A DNA stretch of 64,000 bases, taken from contig NZ_RJLQ01000003.1 of assembly GCF_003833015.1 (NCBI RefSeq), positions 167,579 through 231,578 on the forward strand. Reading direction: 5' to 3'. Both the position numbers and the translations under genes were made by a program. This DNA is from Clostridium sp. E02. GTDB lineage: Bacteria; Bacillota; Clostridia; Lachnospirales; Lachnospiraceae. Of this stretch, positions 10,859 through 19,640 are shown piece after piece (positions within the stretch are counted from its first letter, which is position 1; each line of letters opens with the position of its first letter). Below the pieces are notes generated by a model. The model was not told the origin of the DNA, did not search any database, and saw only the letters and a list, made by a program, of their open reading frames with translations.

Positions 10859-11095
10859 CTCCCCTCTTATTGAATCATATTCTTCCTACACCTGAAACTA
10901 ATAATACTTATCCTACTAGGCCGACACATTTAAGTTGTTCATATTGGGTCCATCAAATACCGCACATAACAGCTTCTTTATATTTACATAATAAACTTAG
11001 TAGAACCTCATTACTATAGTCATATTTTTACTTCGTTATCATTTATTTACCCATTTGAAACCATGAAAGTATCTGCCACTGTTATAACTTAAATC

Positions 11096-12802
11096 TTACT
11101 TATGTTTACTTAACAGTACTTCATTATGATATTCTTGTGGAGAGCGACCAGTTCCTTTCCTAAAAAATCTCGTAAAGGATGTAGCTGTTTCGTATCCGAC
11201 CATTTTCGCAACTTCATAGATTTTAACGTTTTCTTTTTCCAATAGCTCCTTCGCTCTTTTAATTCTAACACGATCTATAAACTCGGATAGGTTGACACCA
11301 AAAACCTGTTTGTATAGGCGCGAAAGGTATGATGGGTTCAAAAAGACCTGTTCGGAAAGTCTTACCAGTGAAAGATCTTCACTTATGTTCTCTTCAATGA
11401 ATTTTTGTATATAATTAACTGCCTTATCCGCTCTCTTTTTTTTCTCTTCGCTCTGGAGCCTGAAAATCACATTGGATAATTGATAAATGTATTCTACAGC
11501 CTCTTCCCAGGAATCAAATTTATCGATTCGCATCAGTCTGTTCTGATCGAGATGGAAGGCAATTTTTTCAGTAAGCTTGCATCGGTTTATATGAGACAGA
11601 AGGCTCAATGAAATCTTATAATATGCCTCGATTGCTGCATTGCTGTTTTTACTCTGAATTAATTTTAAAGGATCTCCCCATTGGGCCAGGATTTCAAAAA
11701 ACTTGTCCTTCTGTCCTGACTCAAGGTATAATTCAATCGCATCCATTCTTTGCTGCCTTATCAATAACTCAAGTGCTTTGATATCAGCGTCCATTTCCGG
11801 CACTTCAGAACTGGTATTAATTATATCGTTTTTGATTTCATTATCGACTAATAGCATTTCGATATCTATGCCGATTCGATAATTCAGCAACTGATTCAGA
11901 GAATAATATTTTTCTGATAGGTTCTCCCATCTACAGGGCTCTCCACTTAACGCAAAACTAATGGATACATCTAGAGACTCTCTGCAGACAGTCTGAATCA
12001 CTTCAAGAGTTCCTTTCAGAAATGAAACGATCTTTTTATAACCGGCTGCTATTTCTGTTTGTATCTGACTTATATCAAACAGTCCCTTCGGTTGTATGAA
12101 CAAAACAAATCGATAAGTTTCATCCATCACACAAACACTTGTAATGTTAGTCTTTAAATACTGGTTAATAATGAGTCTTACGGAATAAAGGTATTGTATT
12201 TTACTACTATAGGATAAGTCAGTTGGAAAATTGTCAATCTGACCCAGAAGCAATAAAACAGGCTTGTTCGAATACATAGGAATTTCAAGCTGGTCAAATT
12301 GTGACTGAGTTATATTCTGTGAAGAATCTTCATGCAGCAAACGTTTTAAATAGTCTTTCTGAAATAGCTCTAGTGCCATATTTATCTGTTCTTTAGCGGA
12401 ATGAATTAATTTCTCTATGTTTATTCCATTATGTATGTCCTCAATGGTATTTTCAACTGCATTTATCACTTTCTCGTAGTCTTCTGTTTTCATTATATAG
12501 CTAACACCATTGCGCCGAATTGCTTTATATACATATTCCAATTCGCTGTAGCTAGTAAGAAATATAACCCTGCATTGAGGCCAATTTCTATAAATTACAT
12601 CCAGTAATTGTAAACCATTGATCTCAGGCATCCGGATATCGGTAAGTACAATGTCAATTCTTGTTCTATCCATCCATTCAATTGCTTCTTCACCTGAATA
12701 AGCCTTGTAGACATCCAAATCATATTTTTTTATGTCTATGAATATGTCGTACAAACCATTCACAATTTTTTCTTCATCATCCACAATCAGTAATCTGTAC
12801 AT
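11096..12802 (-). CDS. YesN-like response regulator (REC + AraC HTH)
   Basis: 568 residues. An N-terminal receiver domain (about 1-120) has the acidic pair in LLIVDDEEK, the phospho-acceptor in IVLTDIRMPE and the Lys in YIMKTEDY. A long middle region (about 130-460) is unrecognised and probably helical. A C-terminal AraC-type double HTH (about 465-568) has FLNPSYLSRLYKQVFG and KIYEVAKMVGYETATSFTRF. Proteins of this layout are usually paired with a YesM sensor kinase and control sugar uptake genes, but no kinase is adjacent here. The start has GGGGGAG upstream. The neighbouring esterase is a possible target. Confidence 0.9.
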   Translation of the reverse strand: MYRLLIVDDEEKIVNGLYDIFIDIKKYDLDVYKAYSGEEAIEWMDRTRIDIVLTDIRMPEINGLQLLDVIYRNWPQCRVIFLTSYSELEYVYKAIRRNGVSYIMKTEDYEKVINAVENTIEDIHNGINIEKLIHSAKEQINMALELFQKDYLKRLLHEDSSQNITQSQFDQLEIPMYSNKPVLLLLGQIDNFPTDLSYSSKIQYLYSVRLIINQYLKTNITSVCVMDETYRFVLFIQPKGLFDISQIQTEIAAGYKKIVSFLKGTLEVIQTVCRESLDVSISFALSGEPCRWENLSEKYYSLNQLLNYRIGIDIEMLLVDNEIKNDIINTSSEVPEMDADIKALELLIRQQRMDAIELYLESGQKDKFFEILAQWGDPLKLIQSKNSNAAIEAYYKISLSLLSHINRCKLTEKIAFHLDQNRLMRIDKFDSWEEAVEYIYQLSNVIFRLQSEEKKKRADKAVNYIQKFIEENISEDLSLVRLSEQVFLNPSYLSRLYKQVFGVNLSEFIDRVRIKRAKELLEKENVKIYEVAKMVGYETATSFTRFFRKGTGRSPQEYHNEVLLSKHK

Positions 12803-13270
12803 GATTATCTCCCCCCGGTATTTGATTTTCTATTAACTTTAGCCCGCCCTTCCAAACTAGTCATGGTTATATCAGTTTCATTACGAACGCCTCCTCTATC
12901 CTGGCTATGGGATTCATTGCAAACTAACTATTATTAAGAAAATGGGGATTAATTTGTGATTGTAGCTGCTCTAAATTCAGCCCGCTGCATAAGATTTTTC
13001 TGATTATATACCTGATCTATGAGTCACTTTAAGATTCTCACCATACCGTTAAAACATTAATAAAGATATCCGAATTCATCTTTTAAATCGTGATTCATGG
13101 ATACCTGTAAATCCCCACTTCACTTTACGGGTTTATGTATAAATAGTTTAACTTTAAACCTTTTTTACGAGGCGGATTTTGTAATATTATATCATGGTAT
13201 CCATATTTTAACAACGTTTTTTGTATAATAATACACAATACATTATTATATATAATGTATCCCTATTCCC
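12803..13270. other. Intergenic stretch without recognisable gene
   Basis: No open frame with a ribosome binding site or recognisable protein on either strand. It is AT-rich and probably includes the promoter of the response-regulator gene. Beyond it, 13271 starts a degenerate repeat copy. Confidence 0.5.
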
Positions 13271-13525
13271 TTTATGCAAATGATGATTGCAAGCGATTTC
13301 TGGATTATTTGGGGGAGATGGAACAGCAGAAAAAAGAATAGAAATGGGAGCCTGTGTGACCTTTAAAACCCATGGTGGAACATATATGCCATTCAGGCGA
13401 TAAAAAGCCTTGTTGGGCAAATCTGAAAAAGATGTATTTTCCTACAAAAGCAGGGATGAACCATGGGGTCGTAAATAATGCTGGTTAAAGGCTTTCCAAG
13501 GTGTCTGCATAGGTACACCTCATAA
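13271..13525. repeat. Region-specific repeat, copy 0 (degenerate)
   Basis: Shares blocks with copies near 14.8, 19.1 and 21.5 kb: GATTGCAAGCGATTTCTGGAT, the block around GCCTTGTTGGGCAAATCTGAAA, the core CAGGGATGAACCATGGGGTCG, and the end block GGTGTCTGC-TAGGTACACC. The frame on the minus strand (13208-13420) is a by-product and not a gene. Blocks have small indels between copies, so protein coding is not conserved. Confidence 0.7.
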
Positions 13526-13676
13526 ATTATCTCTAACTTATTTTACTAAGATATACCGCTTATCTTTTATAATTTTCTATCTATTTTCACCAATAAATCC
13601 AACGACTTTTATTGGTTTCCAATATCGACTTCCTGAAAATATTCCAGTATTGTATTTGTCAAAGGAGGAACTCATT

Positions 13677-13951
13677 ATGACGGAGCAAGAATTACTGGAT
13701 ATGTTCATTCAGGAACGTATCAACATGCTACTTGATATATTCAATAAAAATCAGCCTGACAAATCAAAGAAGGAGATGAGCAAATTTTACAGGCAGAAAT
13801 TTTTATTGAACATTTACCCAGCAAAGAGAAGGAACTGGTTGAATATTACATTGATTCTCTCACAAATTTACTTGCATCAGAAGAAAATTTTCTGTATCAA
13901 CATGGATTTATGGATGGGGTTAAACTGTTAAAATTTGTCTATAAATTATAA
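13677..13951 (+). pseudogene. Small helical protein (DUF6809-like), frameshifted
   Basis: ATG at 13677 follows a strong AAAGGAGG. The first frame reads MTEQELLDMFIQERINMLLD and on to about codon 33. The natural continuation is in another frame (LPSKEKELVEYYIDSL, then FLYQHGFMDGVKLLKFVYKL) and ends at 13951. One indel near 13770-13780 separates them; the total length is not a multiple of three. The joined product (about 90 residues) resembles DUF6809-type small proteins of Lachnospiraceae. It is one of few plus-strand genes in this part and could be a sequencing error rather than a true pseudogene. Confidence 0.6.
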
Positions 13952-13981
13952 TAATTTAAAATAAAATCAACAAACAGACCT

Positions 13982-14054
13982 TCAAACCAAATAATAACCT
14001 TCGTTTGAAGTTTTTTGTGCTTCTGTTGCAACACCGTCTTGAAATGCTGTTATT
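13982..14054 (-). pseudogene. C-terminal tail of a toxin domain
   Basis: Reads FQDGVATEAQKTSNEGYYLV and stop. This aligns with the end of the intact PAAR-like toxin (NQTGTATEAQKQMLQNGHYLAK), so it is the tail of a related toxin C-terminal domain whose body was lost. It directly abuts an IS110 fragment. Confidence 0.55.
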
Positions 14055-14291
14055 GCTTGTTGCCTTTACCTGCGAAACTGAACTTTACAGGAGCTACTCC
14101 TGCGAATCTTGCCAGCTTGTCAGCTTGTCAGCATTGGGAAATCTTCGAATATCTCCGATTTCTGCAATCAGCTTACTGGCTATGGAAGTTCCAATCCCGG
14201 GTATACTGGTCAGTTTATAATCAAAACTAACCAGGATTTTCTTGATTTCTTGATCAAGCCCTGCTAATTCTTCTTTTTGATGTTCCAAATC
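14055..14291 (-). mobile_element. IS110 transposase fragment inside the EndoU-like domain
   Basis: Encodes DLEHQKEELAGLDQEIKKIL, then PGIGTSIASKLIAEIGDIRR, then LARFAGVAPVKFS, nearly identical to residues about 255-350 of the complete IS110 transposase at 17479-18690. An 8-bp tandem duplication near 14120 shifts the frame. The junction with toxin sequence is at 14291, where identity to IS110 ends abruptly. Confidence 0.8.
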
Positions 14292-14627
14292 TACATCCTG
14301 AATTGCACCAATAATTGCATCATCTGACCAATTATCAGAAAATATAGTACTTGTTTTTAGCCTAGAAACATTACCATCAGGAAATTGCTTATAGTACTTA
14401 ACCACTTTTGTCCCATCCGGATTTATTTTTACTTCTTCTACAGCGAAGATAGGGCTATTATTATTGACAGCATTAGGAGAATGTCCACCTATAACCTTAT
14501 TACCTGTTCCAATTCTTTGTCCTTCTAGGATCTTTGCCTCCATCTCAGGGGAGATTTTACTAGTAATCTTACCCGTCCCCTCAGGTGGAGTACTGAGATA
14601 TGCGACGAATGGTAAAAATTAGTATTC
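14292..14627 (-). pseudogene. Orphan EndoU-like toxin C-terminal domain, truncated
   Basis: Begins with the region's linker (PFVAYLSTPPEGTGK), then about 85 residues resembling bacterial EndoU nuclease domains: VIGGHSPNAVNNNS, KINPDGTKVVKYYKQFPDG, and KTSTIFSDNWSDDAIIGAI. EndoU toxins cut tRNA or other RNA in contact-dependent competition and use His residues plus a Lys/Ser-Thr region; GGHS and KTST would fit. The domain is cut by an IS110 fragment at 14291, removing the C-terminus. A stop codon (TAA) lies in the linker at 14619-14621 or nearby, and there is no N-terminal delivery part, so it is not expressed as a complete toxin. Confidence 0.7.
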
Positions 14628-14650
14628 AATAAAAAAAGTATAGCACTTAT

Positions 14651-14730
14651 TTTTCATCATTCCGTACACAATGTTCACCAAACGGCGCATAATGCAGACC
14701 AATGCCTGAGACTTTGTCTTTCCTTCACTC
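14651..14730 (-). mobile_element. IS110 3'-end fragment
   Basis: Encodes KTKSQALVCIMRRLVNIVYG followed by MMKNK, the C-terminus of the IS110 transposase. As at 15818 and 17479, it lies directly upstream of a toxin linker. Confidence 0.75.
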
Positions 14731-14741
14731 GCCTTATTTTG

Positions 14742-14990
14742 TTCCAAAAGCAGGGATGAACCATGGGGTCGAAAATGATGCAGGTTAAAGGCAGGTGCAC
14801 CTTACGGCGCTCCAGCCGATTTACAGCAGACGGCAATGCCGACTGCTTAAGGATTTATGGACAATACACTTCTTTTTACTAGGTAGCTGTCAATAAGGCA
14901 AAAGTCACCTGTCAGGTGGTTATGGTCACTCTGAAATCAGCCAATTTAGAGAGATTTTAAGGTGTCTGCGTAGGTACACCGCATAATATT
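14742..14990. repeat. Region-specific repeat, copy B
   Basis: Contains the core AGCAGGGATGAACCATGGGG and the hairpin-rich half of the repeat. On the minus strand: GGTGT..ACACC, CACCTGACAGGTG, GCAGTCGGCATTGCCGTCTGC and a GTAA tetraloop hairpin. It interrupts the 3' end of the immunity-like gene at about 14990. Confidence 0.75.
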
Positions 14991-15276
14991 TCAAAAATGA
15001 TACATTTATCCAGATGGGTACAAATGGGGCTTTGCATGATAAAAGCCTTGTAGCATCATCCAAAGATAATAACCTAGAACCAATATTTTTTTCACTTAAT
15101 GCTATAAGTCTCATTGAATCATCTCTAGCATTTAAAGGTTTATCAGGCTCTGAAATAGCAACAATTTTAAATTTAGCCTCATTAATATTTAAATTCATCA
15201 CATTTTTAATCTCTTCAATTGTTTTTAATAAATTATTTTTAAAGATATCTCGATTCATTTCTCTTAATTTTTCCAT
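14926..15276 (-). pseudogene. Immunity-like gene, 3' end replaced by repeat
   Basis: ATG at 15276 has AGAGGA upstream and is 10 bases past the stop of the adjacent toxin domain, the normal toxin-immunity arrangement. The product starts MEKLREMNRDIFKNNLLKTI and remains immunity-like to APFVPIWINVSF. The last about 22 codons come from repeat copy B, so the natural C-terminus is lost. The family is not identified. It may be non-functional or a tail-altered survivor. Confidence 0.6.
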
Positions 15277-15286
15277 GCATATTCCT

Positions 15287-15769
15287 CTACTTAGACATAT
15301 TTCCGACTGGACCATTATAAAATATTTTTTCATCTATAACATAATTCGAAAGCGATGTTTCAAAATCCCCAATTCTTATCCATGAATTATCCACGTTTAA
15401 ATCCATGTTCTTTAATATTTGTGGATAGTTTTGTGCTTGAGAAACTGTAGGTTGATAGTGCCCTGATTCATTAGTAATATTACGAATATATCCTTGTGAA
15501 TTTACTTTCATTGTACTAGCCGCCTGAACAGGTTCTCCATTTGCTAAATAAGAATGTCCCCGCCCAATATTTAAATTACATTCCATATCCACTACAAAAT
15601 CGACCTCTTTGATACCATTGTTTAATTTTAGCTGTCCATTTTCTATTATATAGTCAAATTTTTTACCTATTTGGTTATCTTTAGGGAATTTATTACTTAT
15701 ACTTTGACTCTGCCCCGCCCCCTCAGGTGGAGTACTGAGGTATGCGACGAACGGTGAATTTTCGTATTC
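15287..15769 (-). pseudogene. Orphan toxin C-terminal domain (GRGHSYL / SGHY type)
   Basis: An open frame of 160 codons without its own start. It begins EYENSPFVAYLSTPPEGAGQ (the shared linker), then FDYIIENGQLKLNNG, MECNLNIGRGHSYLANGEPV, RNITNESGHYQPTVSQAQ and ends GPVGNMSK. The GRGHSYL and SGHYxPT motifs recall C-terminal domains of Firmicute polymorphic toxins (possibly the type-43 group; I am not certain of the number). His residues in these motifs may be catalytic. It lacks an N-terminal delivery domain and an RBS, so it is a silent cassette followed by its immunity gene. Confidence 0.65.
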
Positions 15770-15817
15770 AATTAAAAAAATTATAGCACGTCTTTGTGCT
15801 ATTTTTAAATAGACAAA

Positions 15818-16044
15818 TTACTGTTCTTCTTCTCGAATCGGTTCACGGTATTCCGTCTTGTTTTTCATCATTCCGTACACAATGTTCACCAAACGGCGCA
15901 TGATACAGACCAATGCCTGAGACTTTGTCTTTCCTTCACCGATTTTTCGCATATAATAATCATAAAACACCGGATGATTGGGTACTCCGTTCTTGGGTTT
16001 AGACACCATGGTTACTGCCATGAAATAAAACAGTCCATGCAGCT
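15818..16044 (-). mobile_element. IS110 transposase C-terminal fragment
   Basis: Encodes the last about 75 residues of the IS110 transposase (QLHGLFYFMAVTMVSKPKNG, FYDYYMRKIGEGKTKSQ, NKTEYREPIREEEQ). It fuses abruptly at about 16044 to the immunity-like gene on one side and leads into a toxin linker on the other. Confidence 0.8.
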
Positions 16045-16496
16045 GGTATCCCCATCGCATACTATTGATATTTGATCTTTTGAACAGGCAAAATATTGCA
16101 TTTTAAATCCGACAGGCTGATTTACTTTAAATAAATAATCTCCTATTAGATTATAACCATATAGTTCTTGCTTCTCACCATCAGATAAGATAAATATTTT
16201 CTGCTTTTGAGGTAAGAAGATTACTTGTTTTAATTGATTAATAAATAAATTCTTCTGTTTGCCTTGATAAATCCAATTCACAACACTTAGATTTAAATCA
16301 TAGTACAATTCTAAATTACCATCATAAGAATAATAATAAACCTTAGTTGCTAAAAATCTTTACCTGATTCAACTTGAATCAATTCTAATTTTTCATCTTC
16401 TGTTGCAAAAAAAGCATCCTCGACGTTTAAAATAATATTGCGTTCATTGCTTTTCCAAATTACACAACCAGAACTTACATTAAGGTTCTCAATCAT
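16045..16496 (-). pseudogene. Immunity-like gene, frameshifted and truncated
   Basis: ATG at 16496 has AAGGAGAG upstream and follows the stop of a toxin tail by 9 bases. It reads MIENLNVSSGCVIWKSNERN to ESGKDF, then a frameshift near 16350, then YYYSYDGNLELYYDLNLSVV through FKMQYFACSKDQISIVCDGD. The 3' end is cut by the IS110 fragment. The beta-rich composition with many Tyr fits a WD/Kelch-like or SUKH-like immunity protein, but no family can be assigned. Confidence 0.55.
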
Positions 16497-16505
16497 TAAT
16501 TCTCT

Positions 16506-16728
16506 CCTTATTTTATCTTTGAGATAGAAGTAATATCAAAATAGTCCATAACATTTGCACTTTTGTCTAATATACTATTTATTTGTTTTGCGCCTCCAGG
16601 TAGATATATATCTAATGGTAGATCAATTTGTGGTCCTACTGGACCTTGTAAACTTGGTAATGTTATACCATCTTTTACCGTATATCCTACAACTATATCA
16701 ATCTCTGGTTTCCATTCACCTTTTACAT
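16506..16728 (-). pseudogene. Toxin C-terminal domain fragment
   Basis: Reads KGEWKPEIDIVVGYTVKDGI, LPSLQGPVGPQIDLPLDIYL, LPGGAKQINSILDKSANVMD and ends ITSISKIK, directly before the immunity-like ATG at 16496. The upstream frame is closed, so only about 70 residues remain. I cannot assign an activity. Confidence 0.5.
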
Positions 16729-16928
16729 ATCAACTTCCTGAAAGGCTCCTTTACAAATCAAGTTGATTGGAAATTTTTTTATTAGCATGAATTCATAAAT
16801 GGGATAAAAGTCATAAAGTATATTACCAAATTAACTTCATAAAAAAGCTTAGAACACAACCAGAAATAGTCATATTCTAAGCTTTTCAAGGCACTTACTT
16901 GGTATTTTTTAATTATTGAGATATGTTA

Positions 16929-17186
16929 TTATTTTTCTAAAATATACTTACTTGGGACCATATCTGCCAGCCATACTTTCTCATTACCATAATAAAATTT
17001 TATTCCATCATTCCAAGCACTTAGCGAATCAATCACTAATATTCGAGAATTATTATCATGTCTTTTCCCTACGTTCTCTGCGGTTTCAATATCCTGTGAT
17101 AAGTGAACATACTGCCTGCTCCGTGGTAACAACCCTTTTTCTGAAATTGAATCCATCCATATCAACAGCATACATATATTTTCCAT
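16929..17186 (-). pseudogene. ART/KptA-like domain fragment
   Basis: 85 residues reading GLLPRSRQYVHLSQDIETAE, VGKRHDNNSRILVIDSLS and KVWLADMVPSKYI. This order (Arg-x-x-VHLS, VGxRH, VWL, VPxxY) is the core of RNA 2'-phosphotransferase/KptA-like and related ADP-ribosyltransferase-fold domains, which also occur as polymorphic toxins. The upstream 15 codons are in doubt because the alternative frame from 17190 (MNGKYMYAVDMDGF) also looks protein-like, suggesting a frameshift. No good RBS supports independent translation. Confidence 0.5.
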
Positions 17187-17217
17187 TCATATTCTTATTC
17201 CCCAAATAATTGGAGCC

Positions 17218-17415
17218 TTAACTAACATAATCTTTAATATTATGAGCTGTTGGATTTCTGACATATTCTCCATTTCTTAGTACGCCTGCCGCTTCGTCAT
17301 CAGGATACATAGTTGAGTCTACCTTATATCCACGTCCTGTACCATTTTTAATACCCTCACCCGCCCCCTCAGGTGGAGTACTGAGGTATGTGACGAACGA
17401 TGAAAATTCGTACTC
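17218..17415 (-). pseudogene. Linker plus short toxin C-terminal segment
   Basis: Starts with the conserved linker (SSFVTYLSTPPEGAGEG) and continues GTGRGYKVDSTMYPDDEAAG, LRNGEYVRNPTAHNIKDYVS then stop. Only about 45 residues follow the linker. It begins right at the 3' end of the complete IS110 copy and precedes the KptA-like fragment. No enzyme family is recognised in the short part. Confidence 0.5.
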
Positions 17416-17478
17416 ATATAAAAAAAGTATAGCACATCTTTGTGCTGTTTTTAAATAGAAAAATTACTGTTCTTCTCC

Positions 17479-18690
17479 TCAAATCGGTTCTCTGTATTCT
17501 GTCTTATTTTTCATCATCCCGTACACAATGTTCACCAATCGGCGCATAATACAAACCAGTGCCTGAGACTTTGTCTTCCCTTCGCCGATTTTTCGCATGT
17601 AATAGTCATAAAATACCGGATGATTGGGTATTCCGTTCTTTGGTTTGGAAACCAATGTTACTGCCAGAAAATAAAACAGTCCATGCAACTGACGATTCCC
17701 TTGCCTGGAGCTTTGTTCCTTGCCTTTTCCGGCGGAACTAAATTTTACAGGAGCCACTCCCGCAAATCTTGCCAGCTTATCTGCATTGGGAAACCTTCGG
17801 ATATCTCCGATTTCTGCAATCAACTTACTTGCTATGGAAGTTCCGATACCTGGCATGCTGGTCAGTTTGTAATCAAAACTAAGCAGGATTTTCTCGATTT
17901 CTTGATCAAGCCCTGCTAATTCTTCTTTTTGATGTTCCAAATCCCGTACCAAACTTGTTGTGATAAAATCTCTGGATTCCTGATATTCCCGAAATGTATT
18001 TCCATCATTCTGAACGCAATCCAGAATCAACTCCGCTTTATCTTTCTTGGCAATACGGGATATTTCCTTAAATTCGATTGTTAGTTCTTCTGCTGTCTTT
18101 CCCTGCAAATGAACAGGAGATGGGTAGGTCTTCCAGAAATACATAGCACATTTCCCATCTATCTCACTGAAGAACTTACTGTAACTGGGATACGCCATTG
18201 ATATCTGTTCATGAAGTCCGTTCTTAAACCGGATGCCATCTTTCACCAGTAAATCTCTCCGATTTACCAATTGTGACAACGTCCATTCATTATCTTTTGG
18301 CTTTGCGTCCGGCAACGTATGCAATTGGTTAATCAGAACCGTTGCCACACAATACGCATCATGCTCATCATTTTTACGGAGCATAGGTGCACTTTTTCTC
18401 TGGTCATATGCCAGGGCAGGATTAATGTCTTTTACAATGTAACCTTTTTCAATCAGCCAGACAGCTAGACTTCTGCCGTAGCCGTATGCATTCTCCAATC
18501 CGTAAATGGGTTCAAGCCCAAGGTGATTGGATTTTCTATTTACCTTTTCTGCCAGCTTTTTAAATTCACTGGGCTTGTTTTCTATCACGACTACCTCTAA
18601 CTTTTCATTCCAGCAGTTCACCATCACTGCGGTATGACTTTCCTTATGCAGGTCAATCCCCACATAAAGCAGATTTTCTCTTTTCTGCAA
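17479..18690 (-). CDS. IS110-family transposase
   Basis: 403 residues from TTG at 18690, which has GGAGG upstream; the frame is open further up but without support. The N-terminal DEDD RuvC-like domain starts YVGIDLHKESHTAVMV, with PIYGLENAYGYG and RKNDEHDAYCVA supplying further acidic residues. The C-terminal Transposase_20 domain has MPGIGTSIASKLIAEIGDIR and ARFAGVAPVKFSSAGKGK with the conserved Ser. It is intact and the same length as the second IS110 transposase in the window. It is a likely source of the three truncated fragments nearby. Confidence 0.92.
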   Translation of the reverse strand: MQKRENLLYVGIDLHKESHTAVMVNCWNEKLEVVVIENKPSEFKKLAEKVNRKSNHLGLEPIYGLENAYGYGRSLAVWLIEKGYIVKDINPALAYDQRKSAPMLRKNDEHDAYCVATVLINQLHTLPDAKPKDNEWTLSQLVNRRDLLVKDGIRFKNGLHEQISMAYPSYSKFFSEIDGKCAMYFWKTYPSPVHLQGKTAEELTIEFKEISRIAKKDKAELILDCVQNDGNTFREYQESRDFITTSLVRDLEHQKEELAGLDQEIEKILLSFDYKLTSMPGIGTSIASKLIAEIGDIRRFPNADKLARFAGVAPVKFSSAGKGKEQSSRQGNRQLHGLFYFLAVTLVSKPKNGIPNHPVFYDYYMRKIGEGKTKSQALVCIMRRLVNIVYGMMKNKTEYREPI

Positions 18691-18855
18691 TTCTCTCCCT
18701 CCAGATCTTGTTGGGGGCCAATCAGTTCCCGTACCGGCAACCTCAGATGACAGCGTTAACTCTTTATGAGTCCGCAAGGGGGCGACAGCCTATCTACAAC
18801 AAACCAATGGGTGGTAGGACAAGTTATTTCTTTTATTGGTTGTTGATGTTAACTC
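18691..18855 (-). ncRNA. Candidate IS110 bridge RNA region
   Basis: Non-coding leader of the complete IS110 copy. IS110-group elements are known to carry their bridge RNA between the element's left end and the transposase start. I can see no decisive structure by eye, so this is a positional inference only. Confidence 0.3.
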
Positions 18856-19440
18856 TGGATGGAATGGATTGCAAGTTATTTCTGGATGTGTTTTCAGAAG
18901 AAAGGAACGGCAGAAAAAGGAACAGAAAAGGGAGCTACAGAAAGAGTATTTCTTACCCCCTGTAACCCCCGGCAGCCCCAGTTTACCATAGAACCAATTA
19001 CCTGTAAATCCCATGGTTCATCATGAACCATAGGTTAGACGATCTGGCTAAACTTCTGGTGAAACAAGATCTATACCACTTTCATTTTGCCCTGTGCCGT
19101 AAAATATTGCCCCTGTGTGACCTTTAAAACCGATGGTGGAACATATTATGCCAATCAGGCAATAAAAAGCCTTGTTGGGCAAATCTAAAAATATAGGCTT
19201 TTCTCATTGCACATGATAGCTGTTTGGATTGCTATTGCCTCCTGTTTGTCTTCCGGTTGCTTTTTCAGAAAAATGTCGCATATATGCCAGCTTTTCAAAC
19301 CCATCTAGTTGCACAATCGCAACCATTTATAACATTCCTGAACTATAAGATTATCACCCTATTTTACTCCTAAAGCAGGGGTGAACCATGGGGGCAAAAA
19401 TGATGCAGGTTAAAGAGCTGGGGGCAAAAACTTCCCCGGC
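18856..19440. repeat. Region-specific repeat, copy C
   Basis: About 580 bp sharing with copy A the order: GGAATGGATTGCAAGT, the purine-rich GGAACGGCAGAAAAA block, AGAGTATTTCTTACCCCCTG, GTGACCTTTAAAACC, GCCTTGTTGGGCAAATCT, TTTTTCAGAAAAATGTCGCA and the GGGTGAACCATGGG core. The hairpin next to the core has a completely different stem sequence (GAGCCGGGG / CCCCCAGCTC) than copies A and B. Region 19441-19640 after it holds no recognisable gene. Confidence 0.75.
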
Positions 19441-19640
19441 TCTGATAACATTAGCCCGCGATGAGGACTAAGAATTTTTTTCATTGGGGCAACTTCCTAG
19501 AATTAGTGTCTTAACCGGAGTCGCACTTACTGAGGACTCCCATACATAAGAATTTAGGGAGCAAACCTCTATCAAACTGTAATAGATCGCCCTCGGTCAC
19601 AATAATTATTAACATATATTCTTTTAACTTAATATCAATT

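Larger units (their letters stand above)
17416..18855 (-). mobile_element. IS110-family insertion sequence (complete copy; approximate ends)
   Basis: Holds a full-length transposase and flanks shared with the truncated copies. The 3' flank contains the small palindrome AGCACATCTTTGTGCT found next to two IS110 3' ends. The 5' side between the TTG start at 18690 and the repeat at 18856 is about 165 bp without a gene, the position where IS110-group elements encode their bridge RNA. Exact ends cannot be fixed because IS110 lacks terminal inverted repeats. Confidence 0.75.

Noticed and set aside
13208..13420. 70-codon minus-strand frame
   Set aside because: It lies within degenerate repeat copy 0 and matches the reverse of the block around GCCTTGTTGGGCAAATC; no independent support.
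14742..14990. Group II intron domain
   Set aside because: Hairpins and a GNRA-like loop are suggestive, but no domain V (AGC...GUUCG-like) and no reverse transcriptase are seen, and the 5' end is not GUGYG.
18790..19014. 74-codon frame (MGFTGNWFYGKLG)
   Set aside because: Spans the junction of the IS110 leader and repeat copy C; not conserved as a frame in copy A.
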